Shown here: one piece after another, positions 1-6,160 of the stretch | Numbering within the stretch: the stretch's first letter is position 1 | Layout: the number at the start of each line of letters is the position of its first letter | NCBI GenBank assembly: GCA_046728115.1 | Contig: JBKPDW010000036.1 | Span: 1-11,267, forward strand | DNA: 11,267 nt | From: CAVSWN01 sp046728115 | Lineage (GTDB): Bacteria; Acidobacteriota; Vicinamibacteria; Vicinamibacterales; CAVVIG01 | Reading direction: 5' to 3' | Position numbers and translations under genes: made by a program | The notes under the pieces: generated by a model | Databases searched by the model: none | What the model saw: the letters and a program-made list of their open reading frames with translations, nothing else | What the model was told of the DNA's origin: nothing

Positions 1-1190
1 GTGCTGAGCGGCGCACCGTACGGCTACCGCTACATTCGCAAGAGTGAGGACGCGCCCGCGTCTTATGCCGTCATCGAGAGTGAAGCCCGCGTGGTGCGAC
101 AGGTGTATGACCAGTACACCGTGACCGGCTGGAGCATCGCCGCGATCACACGGTGGCTTAATGACGAAGGGGTGCCGACTCGGAAGGTGGCGACCCGATG
201 GGAGCGCTCGACCGTGTGGGCGATGCTGCGCAACCCCGCCTATGTCGGTGCCGCCGGCTTCGGCAAAACGCGCGTCACCACCCGTCAGCGTGTGACGCGA
301 CGGCTTCGCTTGCGCGGCGGCATCACTAGCCGCAACAGCGCCAATCACGAACGGCCCCGCGAGGACTGGATCGAAATTCCCGTGCCGGCACTCGTCGGCG
401 AGCCGATCTTTGCCCGTGCACAAGAATTGCTGCAGGAGAATAAAGTGCGGGCGAGGCGGCGGACCGTTACCCCAAGTCTCGTGCAGGGTCTGGTGAGTTG
501 TCATCGCTGCGGGTACGCGCTGTCGCGCGCATCAACGCAGTCGAGCGCGCGCCTGATTCACTACTATCGTTGCATCGGCTCGGATTCGTGGCGACATCTC
601 GGCGGGCCGCGCTGCGACAGCCGCCCCGTACGACAAGACCTCTTGGATGAGATCGTGTGGACCGAGGTCATTCGATTGCTCGAGGATCCACGCTCATTCA
701 GCAGGAACTGGATCGCCGCCTCGCCGTGGCGCGCGCCGCCGACCCGACACGGCAACGCGAGCAGGCGTTGCAACGGGATCTGGTGCGTGTTGGCAAGAGC
801 ATCGAGCGCATGCTGACCGCGTATCAGGAGGATCTGCTGTCGCTGGAGCAGCTGCGTGAGCGGATGCCATCACTGCGTCAGCGCGAGCGTGCGCTGCGAA
901 TGGAGTTGCAATCGATTGCCGAACAGACGCGGGAACGAGCGACGTACCTGCATCTCGCGGAAACGCTGTCGGCATTTCTCACGCGGCTCCGTGAAGCCGC
1001 GGACACGCTTGACATCATCGAGCGGCAACGCATCGTACGCCTGGTGATCAAGGAAGTGCTCGTTGGCGATGACACGATCGTCATCCGCCACTGCATTCCC
1101 GTGCCGGCGGGACCGTCGAATGGAAGCGGCTCTCAGGACTCGGATCCCCCAGATAACGTTGGAGACGGCAGAAGTTACCTTTTGCGTTCG
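1..1190 (+). pseudogene. Large serine recombinase, C-terminal part, frameshifted
   Basis: This is the DNA-binding and C-terminal part of a large serine recombinase, an enzyme of site-specific integration and excision. The reading frame is open from base 1, and the first residues (LSGAPYGYRYIRK) are normally internal in this family, so the resolvase catalytic domain lies left of the window. Counting from base 1, residues 1-150 form the recombinase domain. A zinc ribbon follows with Cys167, Cys170, Cys191 and Cys205. A long coiled coil (about 693-1040) comes next, and a conserved tail ends in SYLLRS at 1173-1190. Frame 1 runs to Asp229-Pro230 (685-690), after which the family sequence continues in frame 3 (LIQQELDRR from 693), so one base is missing near 688-690. 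This is either a real inactivating deletion or a sequencing error. Beyond 1190 the frame stays open only because it reads the antisense of a reverse transcriptase gene; that extension is not real. The family call is firm from the domain order. Confidence 0.88.
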
Positions 1191-2033
1191 GGGAGTGAGC
1201 GGCCCGCCTTGCGGGACGCCTTCCTCCGTTTGCACCACCACTCCGTCGGGCATGACCACCTTGGCTTTCAGCATCCGGTGGATGAGCGCGATGAGCCGCC
1301 GGTCTGTGACCTTCGTCTCCAACCGCGCCACCAAGCGTTGACGATGGACGCGGTCGAAGAATTTCTCGAGGTCCAGGTCGACGACCCAGTCGTACCCCTC
1401 GGCCAGATACCTTGTCGCCTCGGCGATGGCCGTGTGACAGCTGCGCCCCGGTCGGAAGCCATGGCTCGATGGGTGAAAGGTCGGCTCCCAGTGCGGGCTA
1501 AGTATGCGCAGCACCGCCTGTTGCACCCACCGGTCCACCACATCGGGAATGCCAAGGCCGCGCGCGCCGCCACCCAGCTTCGGAATCCACACCCGGCGGA
1601 TCATGCCGGGACGGTAGGTTCCGTCAAGCAGGCGACGACGCAGTACGGGCAGCAGCTCGGGGAGATGCTCGCGCACCTCCTCGATGCTGCGGCCATCCGC
1701 GCCAGGCGCGCCGCGGTTCTGGGCCACGTCCACAAACGCGCGTCTCAGGTTCTCATCGTCGACGACCTCCTCCATCGTCATCGCCGGCAGGGTCTCGCCA
1801 GCTATGTGTCTCGACTTCGGCACCGCAAACCGGCCACGGGGTACGGTTTGGCCCGTCCGTGTACCGGGAACGGCCCCTTGCGGGCTGTCGGCTGTCTCGA
1901 GAAACAGAGGCTGTTGGCCTGCCTGTTCGCTGGCCGTGGTCGCCTTCCCTCCCCGCGCGCGCTGCGCGGTTCTGGCCGCCTTTCGACGGCCGTCCGGTAC
2001 TACGCGACCATCCGACTCCTCTCGTCTCATCAC
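1191..2033 (-). pseudogene. Group II intron reverse transcriptase/maturase, N-terminal 281 residues only
   Basis: This would be the protein that splices and retro-homes the surrounding intron. From Met at 2033 the residues visible are GAPGADG (108-114), the RPGMIRRVWIPK and RGLGIP block (141-163), SHGFRPGRSCHTAI (190-203), motif A with its catalytic aspartate in VVDLDLEKFFD (217-227), and motif B GVPQGGPLTP (272-281). Homology stops exactly there, at base 1191. The YADD catalytic box, thumb, maturase domain and any endonuclease domain are absent, so the fragment cannot be an active polymerase. The minus frame stays open to 870, but that tail is the antisense of the recombinase gene. The start MMRREESDGRVVPDGRRKAA looks like the usual N-terminus of related intron proteins (from memory), so 2033 is the preferred start. 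The missing C-terminal half may lie left of the window, on the far side of the recombinase-bearing element. Confidence 0.88.
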
Positions 2034-2354
2034 CCTCGCGTCTTTCGTTCCGCGATGGCTACCGCGTGCGCGGAAGCCGAGAGGTCTCCTCGGGTAAGCA
2101 CGCAGAACTTCGTACCGACGCCGGCGCCTATACGCCCGCCTGCCCGACGGATATGGGCTTCGCTGCCGTTGGCCAGCTCACCCGCAGGTGTGGACGCCTC
2201 CACGGCGCTTCGCTCTCGCTCGGTTCGGTACTGCATCATCAGACTTCTACCGGACACCCCCTCGCGGGCCGCACGTACTCGGCGCCCTTGTCTCGTTGAT
2301 GGTGGGTTTCCTCCGTCAGGACCCCAAGAGGACTTGACCGCTTACATGTCGCAC
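1191..2354 (-). mobile_element. Group II intron, 3'-truncated (5' RNA domains plus part of the protein gene)
   Basis: Read on the minus strand, the RNA would start at 2354 with GTGCGAC, matching the group II consensus 5' end GUGYG. About 320 nt of structured leader (domains I to III and the start of IV) then precede the intron-encoded protein gene at 2033. The 5' exon just before the junction is CACACAGAAC-AACGAG (2370 to 2355). Its outer ten bases pair with nine of ten bases of an intron segment at 2108-2099 (GTTCTGCGTG), which would fit an IBS2/EBS2 contact and supports the boundary; I found no clear EBS1. The element stops at 1191 inside the protein gene, so domains V and VI and the 3' splice site are missing and it cannot splice or move. 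Loss of the 3' side is not what incomplete reverse transcription leaves, since that truncates 5' ends. The 5' end is called from consensus, not from an alignment. Confidence 0.75.
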
Positions 2355-2358
2355 CTCG

Positions 2359-2709
2359 TTGTTCTGTGTGCATGCCGAGCACACCAAGGCTTTCCGCGCA
2401 GACTATCGCTGCGCTCCAACCCCTCACGGGGCTGACGGCCTTGACCGGCCCTTCGGCCGAGCCGCGATCTGGCTGTTGCGTGATGGCCCGCCGACGAGCG
2501 ACGTCGAAACGCGTGATCATGCGCAACTGGAGCCGCACGAACTTGACGCGGTTGTCGCGTTCGTGCGGATTCTCTTGGAATGGGACGCACGCGAGCGCAG
2601 AATGAGCGCCGCCGCTACGAGCGAAGGAGCAGAACGCGATGACGGTAACGAGCGGAACGAACCGAGCGCTGCTGTACGCGCGCGTCTCGAGCAAAGACCA
2701 GGAGCGTGA
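2359..2709 (+). CDS. Possible small ORF between the intron and the second recombinase
   Basis: I do not recognise this reading frame. The segment ELDAVVAFVRILLEWDARER (about 2540-2600) reads like a real amphipathic helix, and small ORFs often sit just before element-borne recombinases. The 5' end is unclear: the frame opens almost at the intron junction, there is no convincing ribosome-binding site, and a start at GTG 2368 or further in is equally possible. If the gene is old, the antisense intron would have cut off its beginning. It overlaps the start of the next recombinase by 71 bases in another frame, which counts against the C-terminal end as drawn. It may be a gene remnant or chance. 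Confidence 0.25.
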   Translation: MFCVHAEHTKAFRADYRCAPTPHGADGLDRPFGRAAIWLLRDGPPTSDVETRDHAQLEPHELDAVVAFVRILLEWDARERRMSAAATSEGAERDDGNERNEPSAAVRARLEQRPGA

Positions 2710-4138
2710 GGGCTTCTCGATTCCCGCGCAACTGAAGTTGCTGCGGCAGTACGCACGCGAGCAGCACCTGACGATCGTACTCGAGTTCGTGGACGTCGAG
2801 ACCGCTAAGCAGTCGGGCCGTGGCGGGTTCGGCGAGATGATCGCCGCGCTCAGAACCGACACGTCGTGCCGCACGATTCTCGTCGAAAAGACGGATCGGC
2901 TCTACCGCAACATCAAGGACTGGATGACGGTCGATGATCTCGACGTCACCATCCATTTCGTCAAAGAAAACGCGGTCGTCTCGAAAGACTCGCGCTCGTC
3001 CGACAAGTTCCTGCACGGTATCAAGGTGCTGATGGCCAAGAACTACGTCGACAATCTGAGCGAAGAGGTCAAAAAGGGACTGCTCGAGAAGGCGGAACAG
3101 GGACACTGGCCGACGCGAGCACCTGTGGGCTACGTCGACAACCTGGCAACCCACAGGATCGAAGTTGATCGAGCGCGCGGCCCGTTCATTACGAACCTGT
3201 TCGAGTGGTACGCGACCGGCGAGTACTCGCTACGGGCGTTAACGGCGAAGGCGCACGCCGCCGGCCTCACGCATCCGCGATCCAGCCGCCGCATGATGAA
3301 GGCCGAAATCCACCGCATCCTGCAGAATCCGATCTACACCGGCGATTTCCGGTGGCATGGCCGGATGTACCACGGCTCGCATGACCCGCTGATTTCTCGC
3401 GACACGTTTGCGGCCGTGCAGGTCGTGCTCAATCGCAAGCCGCGCGCACGCTATCCGAAGCAGCGCCACGCGTTCATGGGTCTGCTGACGTGCGCCCGCT
3501 GCGGCTGCGCGATGACAGCGGAGCGCAAGAAAGGCAAGTACACCTACTACCGGTGCACCGCGTTTCACGGTCGCTGCGGCAACGCGTATATCCGCGAGGA
3601 GCAGTTGGCCGACTTGCTCCGCAGCGTGGTCGACAAGATCCAACTGCCCGAACAGGTAGCGGAGTTGATCACGCACCGCCTCCGCGCGAGCCAGGCCGAT
3701 CTGGAGCGGACGCGGGAGTACACGTCGGTACGGCTCCTCGACCGCCAGCGGGCGCTCCAGGCGAAGATCGACCGCGGGTACGACGATTACGTCGAGGGCC
3801 GCGTCTCCGACACGCTGTGGGCGCGCAAATCCGCGGAATGGGAAACCGAGCTCGCGAGAGTGATGGCGGAACTCAGCGCGCTCGATCGACCGTCAACGAC
3901 GTTCGTCGCGACAGGCGAGAGGATTTTAGAACTCGTGAAACGGGCCGGAATTCTCTACAAAACCCAGGATCCGGCCGAACAACGGCGCGTGCTCGAATCA
4001 GTGCTATCGAACTGCACCTTCGATCGCGGAAGTGTCTGTCCTACTTACAAGAAGCCATTCGACCTGTTCGCTCGAGCGACTGAAACAGGAGAATGGCGGG
4101 CCCAGCAGGACTCGAACCTGCGACCTCCTGGTTCGTAG
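2639..4138 (+). CDS. Large serine recombinase (site-specific integrase), 499 aa
   Basis: This recombinase would cut and rejoin DNA at attachment sites through a 5'-phosphoserine intermediate, integrating or excising the element that carries it. The resolvase domain spans residues 1-150, with YARVSSKDQ placing the nucleophile at Ser17 and EKTDRLYRN at 83-91 carrying the active-site arginines. The recombinase DNA-binding domain covers about 158-268. A zinc ribbon has Cys285, Cys288, Cys306 and Cys313. A coiled coil covers about 345-415 and a C-terminal extension follows. The ATG has an AAGGAG at 2624-2629, nine bases upstream. All expected blocks are present and the length is normal, so it may be active. 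The last 14 residues (WRAQQDSNLRPPGS) and the TAG stop are not recombinase sequence: they are the antisense of a tRNA-Arg 3' half, showing that the gene runs into an attachment site. Its natural C-terminus is therefore set by the site where it sits. Confidence 0.93.
   Translation: MTVTSGTNRALLYARVSSKDQEREGFSIPAQLKLLRQYAREQHLTIVLEFVDVETAKQSGRGGFGEMIAALRTDTSCRTILVEKTDRLYRNIKDWMTVDDLDVTIHFVKENAVVSKDSRSSDKFLHGIKVLMAKNYVDNLSEEVKKGLLEKAEQGHWPTRAPVGYVDNLATHRIEVDRARGPFITNLFEWYATGEYSLRALTAKAHAAGLTHPRSSRRMMKAEIHRILQNPIYTGDFRWHGRMYHGSHDPLISRDTFAAVQVVLNRKPRARYPKQRHAFMGLLTCARCGCAMTAERKKGKYTYYRCTAFHGRCGNAYIREEQLADLLRSVVDKIQLPEQVAELITHRLRASQADLERTREYTSVRLLDRQRALQAKIDRGYDDYVEGRVSDTLWARKSAEWETELARVMAELSALDRPSTTFVATGERILELVKRAGILYKTQDPAEQRRVLESVLSNCTFDRGSVCPTYKKPFDLFARATETGEWRAQQDSNLRPPGS
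4094..4138 (-). other. tRNA-Arg(ACG) 3' half, probable attachment site
   Basis: On the minus strand this is the 3' half of a tRNA. In order it shows an anticodon loop CTACGAA (4138-4132), the 3' side of the anticodon stem CCAGG, a 5-nt variable loop, a perfect T-arm GCAGG-TTCGAGT-CCTGC (4121-4105), the acceptor 3' strand TGGGCCC, discriminator G and an encoded CCA at 4096-4094. The loop matches that of bacterial tRNA-Arg with anticodon ACG. The match ends exactly at the loop: the next bases (4139 on) do not form the CCTGG partner strand. A tRNA piece running from the anticodon loop to CCA is the classic footprint of integration into a tRNA gene. The intact gene is not in this window. That it is a tRNA 3' half is clear; its role as an attachment site, and which recombinase used it, are inferred. 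Confidence 0.85.
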
Positions 4139-4159
4139 GGCGAAGAAAGGGGGCAATCA

Positions 4160-4191
4160 GGGGCAGCGGGAGACCGCTGCCCCCCGTTTTT
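4160..4191 (+). terminator. Rho-independent terminator after the second recombinase
   Basis: A ten-base-pair GC-rich stem (GGGGCAGCGG at 4160-4169 with CCGCTGCCCC at 4174-4183) closes a GAGA tetraloop. It is followed by CCG and five T residues (4187-4191). It lies just past the recombinase stop and would also shield the antitoxin gene from read-through. Only the plus strand has the T-run, so it acts on rightward transcripts. Confidence 0.75.
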
Positions 4192-4244
4192 CGGCCTGTT
4201 TTTGCGATTTGGGGCAACCCCAGAAAACCGCGAGCCGCTACCGA

Positions 4245-4265
4245 TTGTCAGTCATTTGTCAGTCA
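4245..4265. repeat. Direct repeat TTGTCAGTCA, two copies, period 11
   Basis: TTGTCAGTCA occurs at 4245-4254 and again at 4256-4265, one helical turn apart. It stands about 40 bases before the antitoxin start. It could be a regulator-binding pair, a -35 region (TTGTCA is close to TTGACA), or part of an element end. No good -10 at the right distance is visible, so the promoter reading is weak. Confidence 0.45.
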
Positions 4266-4285
4266 CGGCCGAGCTAGGAGTGAAA

Positions 4286-4305
4286 ATGTAGTAACATCAC
4301 TACAT
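4286..4305. promoter_or_regulatory. Palindromic operator over the antitoxin start
   Basis: ATGTAGT (4286-4292) and ACTACAT (4299-4305) form a perfect 7-bp inverted repeat around a 6-base spacer, and the right arm contains the first two bases of the antitoxin ATG. Phd/YefM antitoxins bind palindromes of this kind with their N-terminal domain and repress their own operon. No ribosome-binding site lies at a usable distance (AGGAG at 4276-4280 is 23 bases away), so the message may be leaderless, starting within or next to the operator. Confidence 0.6.
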
Positions 4306-4591
4306 GAAGCTTGGACTGCGCGAAGCCAACCAGCACTTCTCGAAAGCGATCAGGGCCGTTCGCGGCGGCAAGGAAGTCGTACTGACGGACCGGGGGCGGC
4401 CGGTCGCGATCATCACGCCGGTCAAGCAAGCATCGACCGTCGAGACAGCGCTGAAGACCATGGCCGACGAAGGTCTGATTACGCTGCCGTCGCGCGGAGG
4501 ATTGACCCCGGCGTCGCGCTGGAAGCCGGTCAGCGTCAAGGGCAAGCCGCTGTCGCACACGATTCTCGACGACCGAGAAGATCGCGCGTAG
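4304..4591 (+). CDS. Type II antitoxin, Phd/YefM family, 95 aa
   Basis: This is the labile, DNA-binding antitoxin that would neutralise the toxin encoded next to it and repress the pair. The N-terminal half follows the Phd/YefM fold pattern: LREANQHFSKAIRAV (5-19), then KEVVLTDRGRPVAIITPV (23-40), the strand-turn-strand typical of this family. The C-terminal part (about 50-95) is more variable and would wrap the toxin. The ATG at 4304 is chosen because the upstream ATG at 4286 is followed at once by stop codons and the protein pattern begins here. There is no Shine-Dalgarno sequence at normal spacing. The toxin start lies 6 nt downstream, so the two are co-transcribed and probably translationally coupled. 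Family membership is confident; the exact subfamily is not. Confidence 0.87.
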   Translation: MKLGLREANQHFSKAIRAVRGGKEVVLTDRGRPVAIITPVKQASTVETALKTMADEGLITLPSRGGLTPASRWKPVSVKGKPLSHTILDDREDRA

Positions 4592-4597
4592 ACGCCG

Positions 4598-5035
4598 ATG
4601 GCGTACGCCTATTTCGACACGAGCGCGCTCATCAAGCGCTATGTCAACGAACCTGGCCGTCTCGACGTGGTCAAACTCCTGCGCAAGAACGCCTGCGTCG
4701 TCTCGGCTATCCTGCCGATCGAAGTGCGCAGCGCGCTCCGACGCCGCGTGACAGAGCGGACGCTCGACGAAGCGCGAGTTCGCACGATTGTCAAACGCTT
4801 CACCGCCGATCGCGCATTCTGGACGGTCGTCGAGGTCTCGCGCGAAGCGCTCACCGCGGCCGAGACCCTCAGCGCCAGCCATCCGTTGCGAGCGCTCGAT
4901 GCGATCCACGTGGCATCGGCGCAGCTGTTCGCCACGCGGATCGGTTCATCACCGTTCACCTTCGTGAGCGCCGACACGCGGCAAATCACTGCGGCAGTCG
5001 CGTTGGGAATGACCGCTCGGCATATCGAATCCTGA
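4598..5035 (+). CDS. PIN-domain toxin (VapC-like ribonuclease), 145 aa
   Basis: PIN-domain toxins of this type are Mg2+-dependent ribonucleases, usually cutting tRNA or rRNA and halting growth when the antitoxin is lost. The four acidic positions of the active site can be seen: Asp7 in YFDTSALIKRY, Glu42 in PIEVRSAL, Asp101 in RALDAIHVASA and Asp126 in FVSADTRQ. The length is normal for the family and no residue is missing, so it should be active. The start ATG lies 6 nt after the antitoxin stop with no strong ribosome-binding site, which points to coupling with the antitoxin. Phd-type antitoxins paired with PIN toxins are common. On a mobile element such a pair usually stabilises the element in the population. 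The RNA target cannot be told from sequence. Confidence 0.9.
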   Translation: MAYAYFDTSALIKRYVNEPGRLDVVKLLRKNACVVSAILPIEVRSALRRRVTERTLDEARVRTIVKRFTADRAFWTVVEVSREALTAAETLSASHPLRALDAIHVASAQLFATRIGSSPFTFVSADTRQITAAVALGMTARHIES

Positions 5036-5045
5036 GCTATAGCTC
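5034..5045. repeat. Short perfect palindrome at the toxin stop codon
   Basis: GAGCTATAGCTC is a perfect 12-base palindrome that overlaps the toxin stop codon. It has no T-run after it, so it is not an obvious terminator. It may be a protein-binding site for the next transcription unit, or chance. Confidence 0.3.
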
Positions 5046-5093
5046 GCCCGCCTCCAGAAATCGCCCTTTGCCCGTTCGGTTCTGGTGTTCTGC

Positions 5094-5099
5094 AGGAGG
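5094..5099 (+). promoter_or_regulatory. Strong Shine-Dalgarno that fixes the start at 5105
   Basis: AGGAGG at 5094-5099 stands five bases before ATG 5105. A GTG at 5099 in the same frame overlaps the Shine-Dalgarno itself and is therefore not the start. Confidence 0.7.
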
Positions 5100-5104
5100 T
5101 GTCT

Positions 5105-6160
5105 ATGGATTTTGATCCTCGCGATTTCGATTCGCGCGACGATGAACGTCGTGGAGGCGTTCACGACGACTTCGATCGCGATGACGACCGGGGCGACGTT
5201 AGTTCACGTGATCGCGACGACGATGCACGTTCGCTCGGCCGTGGTCCCGCCGACTCGCGGCAGTCGAACAACGACGGACACGACCCGCGGGATGGCGGCC
5301 GTTGGCCCGAACGCGGCCGAGACCGTGGCGCCGACCCGCGAGAGCCGTTCACGCGCCATCTGGATCTGCCGCGCGGACAAGAGCGGGAGGTCGTCCGCGA
5401 TCGGGATCGAGCGTACACGTTGCGCGGCGCCGAAACGCGGACGCTCGCGACCGTCGGCGCCTTTCGAGTGGTCTCCAGTCGTGATCTTCGGGACCATCGC
5501 GATCGTCCCCTGAGTCCGCGGTCGGGTGACCTACGGCACCTGCGCGATCAAGGGCTCGTCGAGACAGCTCGTGTGCCCGGTTCGCGCGAGCATGCGGTCG
5601 CCTTGACGAAGGCTGGCCGTGGTCTCCTGGAGCGGCATCGAGACCGCACACCGGGTGACCGCCAGACCGTGTGGGATGGCCTCAAGCGCGAGCGAGAGCG
5701 GGAGCACGACATCCAGGTCTATCGCGCCTACGAACGCGACGCAGAGCGCCTGGCCGAGCGCGGCGCACACGTCGACCGAGTCGTCCTCGATCATGAGCTC
5801 AAACGCGACTACCAGACGTGGCTGCATCAGCGCGATCGGGAGCACGAAGACTACGACGGACACCCGGATCGGACCGACGAGGAGATTCGCGACTGGGCGC
5901 GCGATCACGACCTCCCGTACTTCGATGACGAGGTGCATTTCCCCGACCTGCGCATCGAATACCGGGAGGCGGACGGCCGCTGGGATCACGATGACATCGA
6001 GGTCGTCACCGAGCACTACCGCGGTGGTCACGCTGCGAGCGTGGCGCAGTCCGGATTTTCGTGTTACCGCGGCTCGAGCCTGCGCATTGGCGGGCGCGGC
6101 GGCAGCAGCCGGGGCGGTGGTGGACACCACGGCGGACTGGCACAGGAGATGTGGGAATGA
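5105..6160 (+). CDS. Asp/Arg-rich winged-helix protein, replication-relaxation-like, 351 aa
   Basis: The function is unknown. Residues 1-105 are a low-complexity, presumably disordered stretch of Asp, Arg and Gly with many RD and DR pairs. Residues 108-178 look like a winged helix: TLATVGAFRVVSSRDL, then SGDLRHLRDQGLVETARV, then HAVALTKAGRGLLERH. A charged helical region follows (about 185-275). A compact block then reads HFPDLRIEY (278-286), DDIEVVTEHYRGGHA (296-310) and SGFSCYRG (316-323), and a Gly/Ser/His-rich tail ends the protein. A winged helix followed by a PD...EV pattern resembles replication-relaxation family proteins of plasmids and integrative elements, but I rest this on pattern memory only. 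The next gene overlaps it by ATGA, so the two are co-translated. The DNA-binding role is inferred from the winged helix. Confidence 0.75.
   Translation: MDFDPRDFDSRDDERRGGVHDDFDRDDDRGDVSSRDRDDDARSLGRGPADSRQSNNDGHDPRDGGRWPERGRDRGADPREPFTRHLDLPRGQEREVVRDRDRAYTLRGAETRTLATVGAFRVVSSRDLRDHRDRPLSPRSGDLRHLRDQGLVETARVPGSREHAVALTKAGRGLLERHRDRTPGDRQTVWDGLKREREREHDIQVYRAYERDAERLAERGAHVDRVVLDHELKRDYQTWLHQRDREHEDYDGHPDRTDEEIRDWARDHDLPYFDDEVHFPDLRIEYREADGRWDHDDIEVVTEHYRGGHAASVAQSGFSCYRGSSLRIGGRGGSSRGGGGHHGGLAQEMWE

Noticed and set aside
870..1190. Minus-strand extension of the reverse transcriptase after GGPLTP
   Set aside because: It is the complement of the recombinase coiled coil; no thumb or maturase sequence is present.
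1191..2435. Long plus-strand frame continuing from the first recombinase as one large protein
   Set aside because: From 1191 on it reads the complement of the reverse transcriptase and of the intron leader; the composition is Arg/His/Pro-rich and matches no family.
2239..2874. Minus-strand 211-residue frame across the intron 5' end
   Set aside because: Its left part is intron leader RNA and its right part opposes the second recombinase; no protein-like pattern.
4093..5115. Plus-strand frame of 340 residues beginning AGLEPATSW
   Set aside because: The start is antisense tRNA and the remainder is an out-of-frame reading of the antitoxin and toxin genes.
6061..6156. Upstream start for the second gene of the unknown pair
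   Set aside because: It would lie wholly within the preceding gene; ATG 6157 has a good ribosome-binding site and the usual ATGA overlap.
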